5,220 nucleotides of DNA from Candidatus Faecivivens stercoravium (lineage in GTDB: Bacteria; Bacillota; Clostridia; Oscillospirales; Ruminococcaceae). Numbering within the stretch: position 1 is the first letter of the stretch; each line of letters begins with the position of its first letter. A program made the translations under genes and the position numbers. Positions 1-4,678 of this stretch are shown here, one piece after another. The notes beneath the pieces are model-generated. The model was not told where the DNA came from, searched no databases, and worked only from the letters and a program-made list of their open reading frames with translations. The DNA lies in the NCBI GenBank assembly GCA_018712425.1, contig DVHA01000315.1, positions 1-5,220 on the forward strand. Reading direction: 5' to 3'.

Positions 1-381
1 GCCGGTGAGCCGCCGCACCAGCGCCTCCCGGAAGGGGCGGAGCATCAGCTCCCGGCCGCCGCATTCGTCGATGATGTAAAAGGGCGCTTCCGCCTCTAGA
101 AGCGGCAGGGTTTCGTTTAACAGCACATCCGGGTGCAGCCGCTTTTCCCCCTCTCCCGGCCCGAGGGTGAGAAAAACCCCACCGTCCGCTTCTGCCCAGG
201 GGGCGTCTGTCCCTTCGGGAGAGTTGGCCGGGATCTGCCGGAACCCCGCCCGGACATCCCCCTTCCACAGCCGCAGGGTCCGGTAACCGCCGGCCAGACG
301 GCGGGCAGGCCCGAGGGCGCGGAGGATGGCGGTGGATTTGCCGCAGGCGGGCGGACCGTAGAGAAGAAGGTGACGGGGCAT
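1..381 (-). CDS. P-loop nucleoside-triphosphatase, THEP1/NTPase_1-like (C-terminus beyond window)
   Basis: The reading frame opens with ATG at 381 and runs without a stop to the window edge, giving 127 visible residues. Seen directly: a Walker A motif GPPACGKST at residues 9-17, right after a short hydrophobic beta strand (HLLLYG); GGYRT near residues 31-35; and a Walker B-like FYIIDECGGREL at 101-112. This order matches the THEP1 nucleoside-triphosphatase family (NTPase_1), where GxxGxGK(S/T), GGF(R/Y)T and IDEIGxMEL recur. Here the last motif is varied to IDECGGREL. THEP1 proteins hydrolyse NTPs in vitro and their cellular role is poorly known. They usually have about 170-180 residues, so perhaps 45 are missing off the left edge. 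The start is supported by AAAGGAG at 387-393, five bases upstream. The gene lies 44 bases after cca on the same strand and is probably cotranscribed with it. Another small P-loop kinase or ATPase is possible. Confidence 0.72.
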   Translation of the reverse strand, partial: MPRHLLLYGPPACGKSTAILRALGPARRLAGGYRTLRLWKGDVRAGFRQIPANSPEGTDAPWAEADGGVFLTLGPGEGEKRLHPDVLLNETLPLLEAEAPFYIIDECGGRELMLRPFREALVRRLTG

Positions 382-425
382 GGGGGCTCCTTTCCAGAAA
401 GAAGGGTGAGGGGAGGGCGTCCGGT

Positions 426-1793
426 TCAGTCCGGCTGCCGGCGCTTCATCCGCCGGGCCGCCTGCAAAAGGGCCGCCTTTTCGTTGGGGAAGTCGCCTCT
501 GGCCGCCCCGGCTGTCAGCCGGCGGAGGGCGGCCCCCAGTTCCGGCCCGGAAAAGCCCAGCGGCATGAGGTCGCGGCCGGTGACGGCGAGGTCTTTGGGG
601 CTGAGGGGCGGGTTCCCGGCCAGGAAATCCCGCGCCGCCGCTTCCAGCCGGTCCAGCTCGGCCGACCGGTCGGAAACCTCCCGGTTCTGGGCGGCGTTGT
701 CCGCCCGCTTGACGGCCAGCAGCCGGAAAAACTGCTCCTTCGGCAGGGTCCGCAGCCAGAAGGCGAGGTGGGCGCGCTCCGGCCGGACCGGCGCGTCGTG
801 CCAGCGGATCAGCTGCACCGCTTTTTTCCGCTCCGCCCCCGGCATCGCCAGCCGCAGGAGGATTTCCTCCGCCATCGCGGCCGACAGGGCGGCATGGCCC
901 TTGAAATGGCCGGTCCCTGTTTTATCCAGCGTAAACCGCCCCGGCTTGCCGATGTCGTGGAGCAGCATCACCCAGCGCAAAAGCGGCTTTGCCGGGATGG
1001 CGGCGACGGCGCGGGCGGTGTGGCCCCAGACGTCATAGAGGTGGTAGGGGGTGTGCTGGTCGAAGCCGATGAGCGGGGCCAGCTCCGGTATGGCGGCGGC
1101 CAGCACCTCGGGGAACCCCAGCAGCGCTTCCAGCACCTTTTCCCCGCAGAGCATCCCGGTCAGTTCGGCGTAAACCCGTTCCCGGGAGATCCGCCCCAGC
1201 ATCGGGCAGCAGCTGCGGAAGGCGGCCGCCGTCTCCCGGTCGGGCGCCAGCCCCAGCCGGGCGATAAACCTTAGCCCCCGGAGGATCCGCAGCGGGTCCT
1301 CCTGCATCCGCTCCACCGGGCTGCCCACCGCCCGAAGGCGGCGCTCCTTTAAGTCGGACAGGCCGCCGAACGGGTCGTAAAAGCCGAGGGAAGGGTGAAG
1401 GGCCATCGCATTGACGGTGAAATCCCTGCGGGAGAGGTCCTCCCGCAGGCTGCCGGTGAAGGTGACCCCGTCGGGGTGGCGGAAGTCAGAATAGCTCCCT
1501 TCCCGGCGGAAGGTCGTAATCTCCAGCATCTGGCCGTCCAGGAGGACGCCGACGGTGCCGTGGCGCATCCCCATCCGGTTGACGCTGCACCCCGGGAAGG
1601 CGGCGATGACCGCTTCCGGCGGGGCGGAGGAGGCGAGGTCCCAGTCGTGGGGGGCAAGGCCCATCGCCGCGTCCCGGACGCAGCCGCCCACCGCCCAGCA
1701 CTCCCACCCGGCCGCTTCCAGCGTCCGGATCGCCTTTTTAACCGGTTCCGGCCAGCGGGAGGCAGGGAAACGGCGGGGATTCGCGCCGCTCAC
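426..1793 (-). CDS. cca: CCA tRNA nucleotidyltransferase (class II, with HD domain)
   Basis: This enzyme adds or repairs the 3'-terminal CCA of tRNAs from CTP and ATP in the cytoplasm, without a nucleic-acid template. The 455-residue protein carries the class II landmarks in order: GGCVRD at 36-41, followed by the metal-binding DWD at 50-52; RRDFTVNAM at 122-130; and the nucleotide-selecting EDPLR at 165-169 within a run ending RFIARLG. A metal-dependent HD domain follows, with H258, the H279-D280 pair and H296/H300. The C-terminal helical segment (about 395-447, TGRDLMPLGF to GDFPNEKAAL) is typical of the Bacillota tRNA-binding tail. Length is normal for the HD-containing clostridial form. 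The start is GTG at 1793, overlapping the ybaK stop as GTGA. The region upstream has only a weak GGTGG-like ribosome site, so translation probably depends on re-initiation after ybaK. Whether it adds the full CCA or only part cannot be settled by eye, but the complete motif set favours full CCA addition. Confidence 0.96.
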   Translation of the reverse strand: MSGANPRRFPASRWPEPVKKAIRTLEAAGWECWAVGGCVRDAAMGLAPHDWDLASSAPPEAVIAAFPGCSVNRMGMRHGTVGVLLDGQMLEITTFRREGSYSDFRHPDGVTFTGSLREDLSRRDFTVNAMALHPSLGFYDPFGGLSDLKERRLRAVGSPVERMQEDPLRILRGLRFIARLGLAPDRETAAAFRSCCPMLGRISRERVYAELTGMLCGEKVLEALLGFPEVLAAAIPELAPLIGFDQHTPYHLYDVWGHTARAVAAIPAKPLLRWVMLLHDIGKPGRFTLDKTGTGHFKGHAALSAAMAEEILLRLAMPGAERKKAVQLIRWHDAPVRPERAHLAFWLRTLPKEQFFRLLAVKRADNAAQNREVSDRSAELDRLEAAARDFLAGNPPLSPKDLAVTGRDLMPLGFSGPELGAALRRLTAGAARGDFPNEKAALLQAARRMKRRQPD

Positions 1794-2275
1794 AGGGCCA
1801 CCGGGGCGAACTGCCCGTGGATCAGGGTGCAGAGGGCCTCGGGGTCCAGTTCGACCTGGGTGCCGATTCTGCCGCCGCTGACCATGATGGTGTCCTGGCC
1901 TTGGGCGGACTGGTCGATAAAGGTCGGGAACAGCTTTTTCATCCCCACCGGCGAACAGCCGCCCCGGACGTAGCCGGTCAGCGGCAGCAGTTCCGCCACA
2001 TGGAGCATCTCGACCGACTTTTCCCCGGCGGCCCGGGCGGCAGCCTTTAAATCCAGCTCTTTCTCGACCGGGACGACGAAGACGTAGTAGCTCCCCCGGG
2101 AGGCGCCGCGGGTGACGAGGGTCTTGAAGACCTTTTCGGCCGGCTGGCCGAGGGTCCGGGCGACTGTCGCGCCGTCTACCGGGCCGTCCGGATGGGGGTA
2201 GTAGTGGGGGGTGTAGGGAATGCCAGCCTGGGCCAGCAGGCGCATGACGTTGGTTTTTTCTTCTTTTTTGGACAC
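1790..2275 (-). CDS. ybaK: YbaK/EbsC family Cys-tRNA deacylase
   Basis: A 161-residue protein of the YbaK/ProX editing superfamily. Members hydrolyse mis-charged aminoacyl-tRNA in trans, and YbaK itself removes Cys from Cys-tRNA(Pro) and Cys-tRNA(Cys). Seen directly: the VFKTLV segment with K51, which lines up with the conserved lysine (K46 of E. coli YbaK), and the highly typical GYVRGGCSPVGMKK at 101-114. A GGRIGTQVELDP strand-turn region leads to the C-terminus. The frame stays open upstream to an ATG at 2377, but that would add 34 residues of Pro/Phe-rich sequence unlike the family, encoded in the intergenic element and without a ribosome site. I chose GTG at 2275 because it yields the family length and is preceded by AAAGGAAG at 2286-2293. 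The first residues are lysine-rich (VSKKEEKTN). The stop overlaps the cca start by four bases, linking tRNA editing and tRNA end-maturation in one operon. Confidence 0.93.
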   Translation of the reverse strand: MSKKEEKTNVMRLLAQAGIPYTPHYYPHPDGPVDGATVARTLGQPAEKVFKTLVTRGASRGSYYVFVVPVEKELDLKAAARAAGEKSVEMLHVAELLPLTGYVRGGCSPVGMKKLFPTFIDQSAQGQDTIMVSGGRIGTQVELDPEALCTLIHGQFAPVAL

Positions 2276-2285
2276 GGGGATTCGA

Positions 2286-2293
2286 CTTCCTTT
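2286..2293 (-). promoter_or_regulatory. Ribosome binding site that fixes the ybaK start
   Basis: AAAGGAAG on the minus strand lies ten bases before the GTG at 2275. It is the only good anti-16S match near any candidate start of this gene, and it argues against the longer ATG start at 2377. The spacing is slightly long, which together with GTG suggests moderate translation. Confidence 0.65.
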
Positions 2294-2388
2294 GTTTTGC
2301 AGTGATGGGGGAGAAAAGATAAAGGGCGTAACAAACGGCGCTGGCGTGGGAGTTACGAAGAAACGTGTGAAGATCAAAAGTTTAGGAT

Positions 2389-2438
2389 CAAACCCTTTTT
2401 AAAGGGTTTGCGGGAATGGAAGGGGCAGAGCCCCTTCC
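2389..2438 (-). terminator. Candidate double-hairpin terminator downstream of the HAD gene
   Basis: Read on the minus strand, GGAAGGGG-loop-CCCCTTCC (2438-2418) is followed a few bases later by CAAACCCTTT-AA-AAAGGGTTTG (2410-2389). The first stem is perfect and GC-rich; the second is AT-rich. Neither is followed by a clean U-run, so this would be an atypical terminator, or an mRNA 3'-end stabiliser with read-through into ybaK. No convincing separate ybaK promoter was found downstream of it. Confidence 0.4.
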
Positions 2439-2567
2439 CAAGCGCTCACTTTCCGTACTTCCGAAGCTGACCACAGCTTTGCCTCTGATAGCGAAGCGTG
2501 CGCAGCACCCAAAAAATACTCCAAAAAGACTTTTTCGACAAGCTGAGGAACTCGCCGAAGGCGGATT
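2389..2567. repeat. Multi-hairpin intergenic element, probably a dispersed repeat
   Basis: This stretch between the HAD stop and ybaK has no credible gene but is dense in inverted repeats. They are: 2389-2398/2401-2410 (CAAACCCTTT and its complement, 2-base centre); 2418-2425/2431-2438 (GGAAGGGG/CCCCTTCC, loop CAGAG); 2462-2469/2474-2481 (stem around AAGCTG/CAGCTT with one G-U pair, loop ACCA); 2523-2527/2531-2535 (AAAAA/TTTTT, loop GAC); and 2553-2556/2560-2563 (CGCC/GGCG, loop GAA). From general familiarity, GGGGC-loop-GCCCC hairpins followed by an A/T-rich palindrome are common between genes in Oscillospirales genomes. I therefore infer a mobile or multi-copy intergenic repeat, although only one copy is visible here. 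It borders the HAD stop codon directly. Confidence 0.5.
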
Positions 2568-3413
2568 TCACTCACACAGCCCGTACTTTTTCATCGACAG
2601 GTAGATGCCGTCGTCCTCCGCGTTGGCGGTGATCTCGTCGGCGATCTGCTTGAGGCCTTCTTTGGCGTTGCCCATCGCGATGCCGTGGGCGACATACTGG
2701 ATCATCAGCGCGTCGTTCATCCCGTCGCCGAAGGCGTAGGTATTCTCCCGGCTGATGCCGAGGTGCTGGATTAAGGTGTCGATGGCGTAGGCCTTGTCGG
2801 AGTTGGGGACGGTCAGCTCGCCCGAATTTTCCCCGAAGGCGGGGACGGTGTGGCGGATGATCGTGAAGGTATCCCCGAAAACCCGTTCAATCTCCTCCCA
2901 GGGGATATCGGGGTTTTCGAGGAAGGAGGCTTTGTTATAGGGGACGGGGGAATCGGGGATGGGCCTGATCTGGTCGATGAAGTCGCTGCCCGCCTCTTTC
3001 CGTCTGCGGGCGGCGGGGTCGTGCTCCCAGTCGCCGTAGAGCATATGCTCCAGCCGCGGGATGAGGTTTTCGCTGCCGAACAGCCCGTCGTTGCTCTCGA
3101 GGTAGTAGTCAAAGCCGTGGCTGTCGAAGTATTCCCGTAAGAGCCGCAGCGATTCCCCGTCGATCACATGGTGGTAGAGCATCTGCTCCCCGATCTGGAC
3201 ATAGCTTCCGCCGGCGCCGATCACCCCGTCGAATCCGACGTCGAGGATGAAGGGGTAGAGCTCGGCGGCGCTCCGGCCGGTGCAGAGGTAGCAGAGATGT
3301 CCCTTTTCCCGGGCGGAACGGATGGCGCGGACAGCGGAATCGGGGATGTATTCCCGGGGGCCGCCGACGACGAGGGTGCCGTCGACGTCGAAGAAGATGA
3401 TGCTTTTTTCCAT
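2568..3413 (-). CDS. Cof-type HAD-IIB family hydrolase (sugar/cofactor phosphatase)
   Basis: A 281-residue cytosolic phosphatase of the haloacid dehalogenase superfamily, Cof subfamily. These enzymes remove phosphate from small sugars, pyridoxal phosphate, FMN and similar compounds through an aspartyl-phosphate intermediate; the substrate cannot be read from sequence. All four HAD motifs are present: DVDGT at 9-13 (nucleophile D9, general acid D11), T45 in CTGR, K207 in NSDKAYAID, and GDGMND at 229-234 supplying the Mg-binding acidic residues. The C-terminal MGNAKEGLKQIADEIT and NAEDDGI segments are classic for Cof proteins. The type IIB cap lies between roughly residues 80 and 200. The start is ATG at 3413, with AAGGAG at 3423-3428, nine bases upstream. 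The gene appears monocistronic, with a long structured leader upstream and the multi-hairpin element downstream. Confidence 0.93.
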   Translation of the reverse strand: MEKSIIFFDVDGTLVVGGPREYIPDSAVRAIRSAREKGHLCYLCTGRSAAELYPFILDVGFDGVIGAGGSYVQIGEQMLYHHVIDGESLRLLREYFDSHGFDYYLESNDGLFGSENLIPRLEHMLYGDWEHDPAARRRKEAGSDFIDQIRPIPDSPVPYNKASFLENPDIPWEEIERVFGDTFTIIRHTVPAFGENSGELTVPNSDKAYAIDTLIQHLGISRENTYAFGDGMNDALMIQYVAHGIAMGNAKEGLKQIADEITANAEDDGIYLSMKKYGLCE

Positions 3414-3422
3414 GGCGGTGCA

Positions 3423-3428
3423 CTCCTT
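3423..3428 (-). promoter_or_regulatory. Ribosome binding site of the HAD gene
   Basis: AAGGAG on the minus strand lies nine bases before the ATG at 3413. It supports that start over the GTG/TTG-type openings further upstream in other frames. Confidence 0.75.
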
Positions 3429-3506
3429 AAAGTAAAATAAATCCGAATATTAAATTGGAAGATGAAAAGCAAAAGCTTTCCTGCTCCTATAAAAAATTAA
3501 ATCACA

Positions 3507-3537
3507 TTTTTTCCGGCGGTATGTACGGCGGAAAAAA
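3507..3537. repeat. Inverted repeat TTTTTTCCG / CGGAAAAAA
   Basis: Nine-base perfect arms at 3507-3515 and 3529-3537 flank a 13-base centre that contains a second CGGCGG copy. In either direction the A/T part forms the base of the stem, which is not standard terminator layout. It could form an RNA stem in the HAD leader or serve as a DNA operator. Confidence 0.5.
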
Positions 3538-3544
3538 TACCTTG

Positions 3545-3588
3545 ATCCGGGCAAGTGTGCGACCGCAGGGCGTGCATGCAGCCCGGAT
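3545..3588. repeat. Inverted repeat ATCCGGGC / GCCCGGAT with 28-base centre
   Basis: Eight-base perfect GC-rich arms at 3545-3552 and 3581-3588. The centre contains the palindrome TGCATGCA (3573-3580) and a competing GGGC (3568-3571) able to pair with GCCC at 3581-3584. On the plus strand it is followed by GTTTATTATAAT, which is too weak a U-run for a confident terminator. Confidence 0.5.
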
Positions 3589-3596
3589 GTTTATTA

Positions 3597-3624
3597 TAAT
3601 CCAAAAAGCTTGCTTTTTGGATTA
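3597..3624. repeat. Perfect 13-bp palindrome (TAATCCAAAAAGC, TT centre)
   Basis: Arms at 3597-3609 and 3612-3624 are fully complementary around a two-base centre. It begins at or next to the predicted HAD transcription start, directly downstream of the -10 box at 3630-3635. It would be either a repressor operator or a hairpin at the extreme 5' end of the mRNA, where such stems can stabilise transcripts. Confidence 0.6.
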
Positions 3625-3629
3625 ATGAA

Positions 3630-3658
3630 AGTATACCATATCCCCCCGGCAAAGACAA
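3630..3658 (-). promoter_or_regulatory. Predicted sigma70-type promoter for the HAD gene
   Basis: On the minus strand a -35 box TTGTCT (3658-3653) and a -10 box TATACT (3635-3630) are separated by exactly 17 bases. The -35 matches TTGACA at four of six positions and the -10 matches TATAAT at five of six. Expected start is near 3623. A separate TATAAT at 3598-3593 on the same strand lacks a partner -35 box. Confidence 0.55.
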
Positions 3659-3671
3659 GGCGGCGGGCAGG

Positions 3672-3690
3672 CGTTTACGGACCGTTTACA
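3672..3690 (+). promoter_or_regulatory. Direct repeat CGTTTAC / CGTTTAC, 11-base period (candidate response-regulator site)
   Basis: CGTTTAC occurs at 3672-3678 and again at 3683-3689, so the hexamers TTTACG and TTTACA are separated by five bases on the same helical face. OmpR/PhoB-family regulators bind such tandem repeats, and Bacillus PhoP boxes are TT(A/C/T)A-CA-like with this spacing. The repeat lies about 45-60 bases before the expected start of the downstream gene, a usual activator position. Regulator identity is a guess. Confidence 0.3.
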
Positions 3691-3721
3691 AAATCCCAAT
3701 GAAGAAAGGCGAAAATCCGAC

Positions 3722-3727
3722 TATAAT
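3722..3727 (+). promoter_or_regulatory. Predicted -10 box for the phospholipase C-like gene
   Basis: A perfect TATAAT sits about 70 bases before the ATG at 3796. No recognisable -35 box lies 16-18 bases upstream (the sequence there is around ATGAAG), and there is no TGn extension. The promoter would therefore be weak alone or activator-dependent, which fits the direct repeat at 3672-3690. Confidence 0.45.
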
Positions 3728-3750
3728 AGAGGTAACAGGGACTTCTGCCC

Positions 3751-3770
3751 GGCGCGGGCCAGCCCGTGCC
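3751..3770 (+). promoter_or_regulatory. GC-rich stem-loop in the leader, before the ribosome site
   Basis: GGCGCGGG (3751-3758) pairs with CCCGTGCC (3763-3770) with one G-U pair around the loop CCAG. It ends nine bases before the AAAGGA ribosome site and is not followed by a U-run. It may shield or set off the ribosome site; no specific regulation is shown. It also contains the GTG at 3766, making that codon a poor start. Confidence 0.45.
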
Positions 3771-3779
3771 GTTATATAG

Positions 3780-3785
3780 AAAGGA
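3780..3785 (+). promoter_or_regulatory. Ribosome binding site that fixes the phospholipase C-like start
   Basis: AAAGGA lies ten bases before ATG at 3796. The in-frame GTG at 3766 has no such site and sits inside a stem. The protein from 3796 begins MPAAYAHYVFG, the usual family N-terminus. Confidence 0.65.
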
Positions 3786-3795
3786 TGTGGATAGT

Positions 3796-4641
3796 ATGCC
3801 GGCTGCATATGCGCACTACGTTTTTGGGGACAGGGTGCTGTCCCTTCTGCCGGAACATCTGCAGGTGATGATCGGCGGGGACCCGAAGTGCCGGGAGCTC
3901 TATAACCTCGGCGTCCAGGGCCCGGATTTCCTCTACTTTTACCGGGTCTATATCCCCTTCAACCCGGTGATCTCGGTGGGAATCCAGATGCACCACGGGA
4001 GCGCCGAGCCCTTTTTCCTGCGGGCGAGGAAGCTCCTCCAGAAGGAGTTCGACCCTGCCCTCTATTCCTACCTCCTCGGGTTTATGACCCACTTCATGCT
4101 GGATTCCACCTGCCACCCCTATATCCTCGACCGGATGAAGCGGGCGGCCGCCACCCACCACGAGATTGAGAGCGAGTTCGACCGGATGCTGATGCTGGAG
4201 GATGCCAAAAACCCCTTCACCCACAATCCGGCGGCCTATTGCGACACCTCGCTGGACAGCTGCCGGGTAATCGCCAGGCTGTTCCCGAAACTCACCCCCC
4301 AGCAGATCCGGGAGGGGATGCGGATGATGAAGTTCTCCAGAGGGCTGCTGCGGGCCAACTGGTGGCCGAAGCGGGTGATCCTCTATAACGCGGCCAAACT
4401 CTTCCAGGTGCAGGGGATGATGCTGACCGAGACCATCCGGCCCCAGTGCATCATGAGCAACAAGGAACTCTACCGGCTGTTCCGGAAGGCGGTGCCCGAG
4501 ACGGCGGCGCTGATGGAGGCGTATGACGACCTGCTCTTTACCGGCAAGCCGCTGCCCGAGCGGTTTAGACGGAATTACGAGACGCTGCGGAAATTCCCGC
4601 CGGTGGGGAAGAAACCGGCAGCCCAGGCAAAAAGTGAATAA
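3796..4641 (+). CDS. Zinc-dependent phospholipase C family protein
   Basis: A 281-residue protein of the clostridial zinc-dependent phospholipase C-like family, recognised by its N-terminus MPAAYAHYVFGDRVL, then NLGVQGPDFLYFY (38-49), MHHGSAEPFF (65-74) and YLLGFMTHFMLDSTCHPYI (92-110). Likely metal ligands are D44, H66/H67, H99, D103, H107, H121 and E125. The pattern H99-x3-D103-x3-H107-x13-H121-x3-E125 closely resembles the ligand series of secreted bacterial phospholipase C (H-x3-D-x5-H-x13-H-x3-E, from memory), with a gap two residues shorter. Secreted phospholipases have a signal peptide and an exposed N-terminal Trp as zinc ligand; this protein has neither, so it is probably cytoplasmic and its substrate is unknown. 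The C-terminal third (about 150-281) is basic and has no motif I recognise. The tail after residue 265 is Lys/Pro-rich. It appears monocistronic, with its own promoter candidate and a strong terminator. Confidence 0.85.
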   Translation: MPAAYAHYVFGDRVLSLLPEHLQVMIGGDPKCRELYNLGVQGPDFLYFYRVYIPFNPVISVGIQMHHGSAEPFFLRARKLLQKEFDPALYSYLLGFMTHFMLDSTCHPYILDRMKRAAATHHEIESEFDRMLMLEDAKNPFTHNPAAYCDTSLDSCRVIARLFPKLTPQQIREGMRMMKFSRGLLRANWWPKRVILYNAAKLFQVQGMMLTETIRPQCIMSNKELYRLFRKAVPETAALMEAYDDLLFTGKPLPERFRRNYETLRKFPPVGKKPAAQAKSE

Positions 4642-4645
4642 GTGG

Positions 4646-4678
4646 CTGCCCGCTTCCGGTTGGAGGCGGGCGGTTTTT
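4646..4678 (+). terminator. Strong intrinsic terminator of the phospholipase C-like gene
   Basis: A 12-bp stem (4646-4657 with 4662-4673, two G-U pairs) closes the loop GGTT and is followed at once by TTTTT at 4674-4678. It starts five bases after the TAA stop. The converging gene from the right ends inside it (stop at 4679-4677). In the minus direction no U-run follows directly, so strong termination is expected only for the plus strand. Confidence 0.92.

Larger units (their letters stand above)
3429..3623 (-). promoter_or_regulatory. Long structured 5' leader of the HAD gene (possible cis-regulatory RNA)
   Basis: If transcription starts just after the predicted -10 box, the HAD mRNA has about 210 untranslated bases. 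They contain four inverted repeats in a row (3624-3597, 3588-3545, 3537-3507 and 3479-3466), separated by short A/T-rich linkers, before the ribosome site. Within the second, the GGGC at the 5' side of the minus-strand stem can pair either with its distal partner (8 bp) or with a nearer GCCC (4 bp), so alternative folds are possible. I could not match it to a riboswitch or T-box consensus I know. The leader could also be a separate small RNA or a set of protein-binding sites. Confidence 0.4.

Noticed and set aside
133..1038. Long plus-strand open frame of 301 codons opposite cca and the NTPase
   Set aside because: Its sequence is Arg/Ser/Pro/Ala-rich with no family features, and it lies antisense to two genes with clear motifs. 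It is a frame shadow caused by high GC.
1395..1973. Plus-strand open frame of 192 codons opposite cca and ybaK
   Set aside because: Same reason: antisense to well-supported genes, low-complexity composition, no recognisable domain.
2276..2377. 34-residue N-terminal extension of YbaK from ATG at 2377
   Set aside because: No ribosome site, sequence unlike the family, and it reads out of the intergenic element. The GTG at 2275 has a ribosome site and gives the normal length.
2416..2604. Small plus-strand open frame of 62 codons between the HAD gene and ybaK
   Set aside because: It consists mostly of the hairpin element, overlaps the HAD 3' end and has no plausible ribosome site.
3221..3472. 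Minus-strand frame starting with TTG in the HAD leader, preceded by AGGAG
   Set aside because: It overlaps the HAD gene out of frame and its later part is Ser/Pro-rich shadow sequence. A short leader peptide is not excluded but has no support.
3593..3600. Overlapping TATAAT sequences on both strands at ATTATAAT
   Set aside because: Neither direction has a -35 box at 16-18 bases or an extended -10. The sequence is the edge of the palindrome.
3429..3623. T-box, 6S RNA, SRP RNA or a known riboswitch in the HAD leader
   Set aside because: I looked for the T-box GGTACCGCG-type core and remembered motifs of common classes and found none. No class can be assigned by eye.
3766..3795. GTG start at 3766 for the phospholipase C-like gene
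   Set aside because: It lies within a GC-rich stem with no ribosome site, and the added ten residues precede the normal family N-terminus at 3796.
3772..4224. Minus-strand open frame of 150 codons opposite the phospholipase C-like gene
   Set aside because: Antisense to a gene with a clear metal-ligand series; no motif, and its composition is that of a codon shadow.
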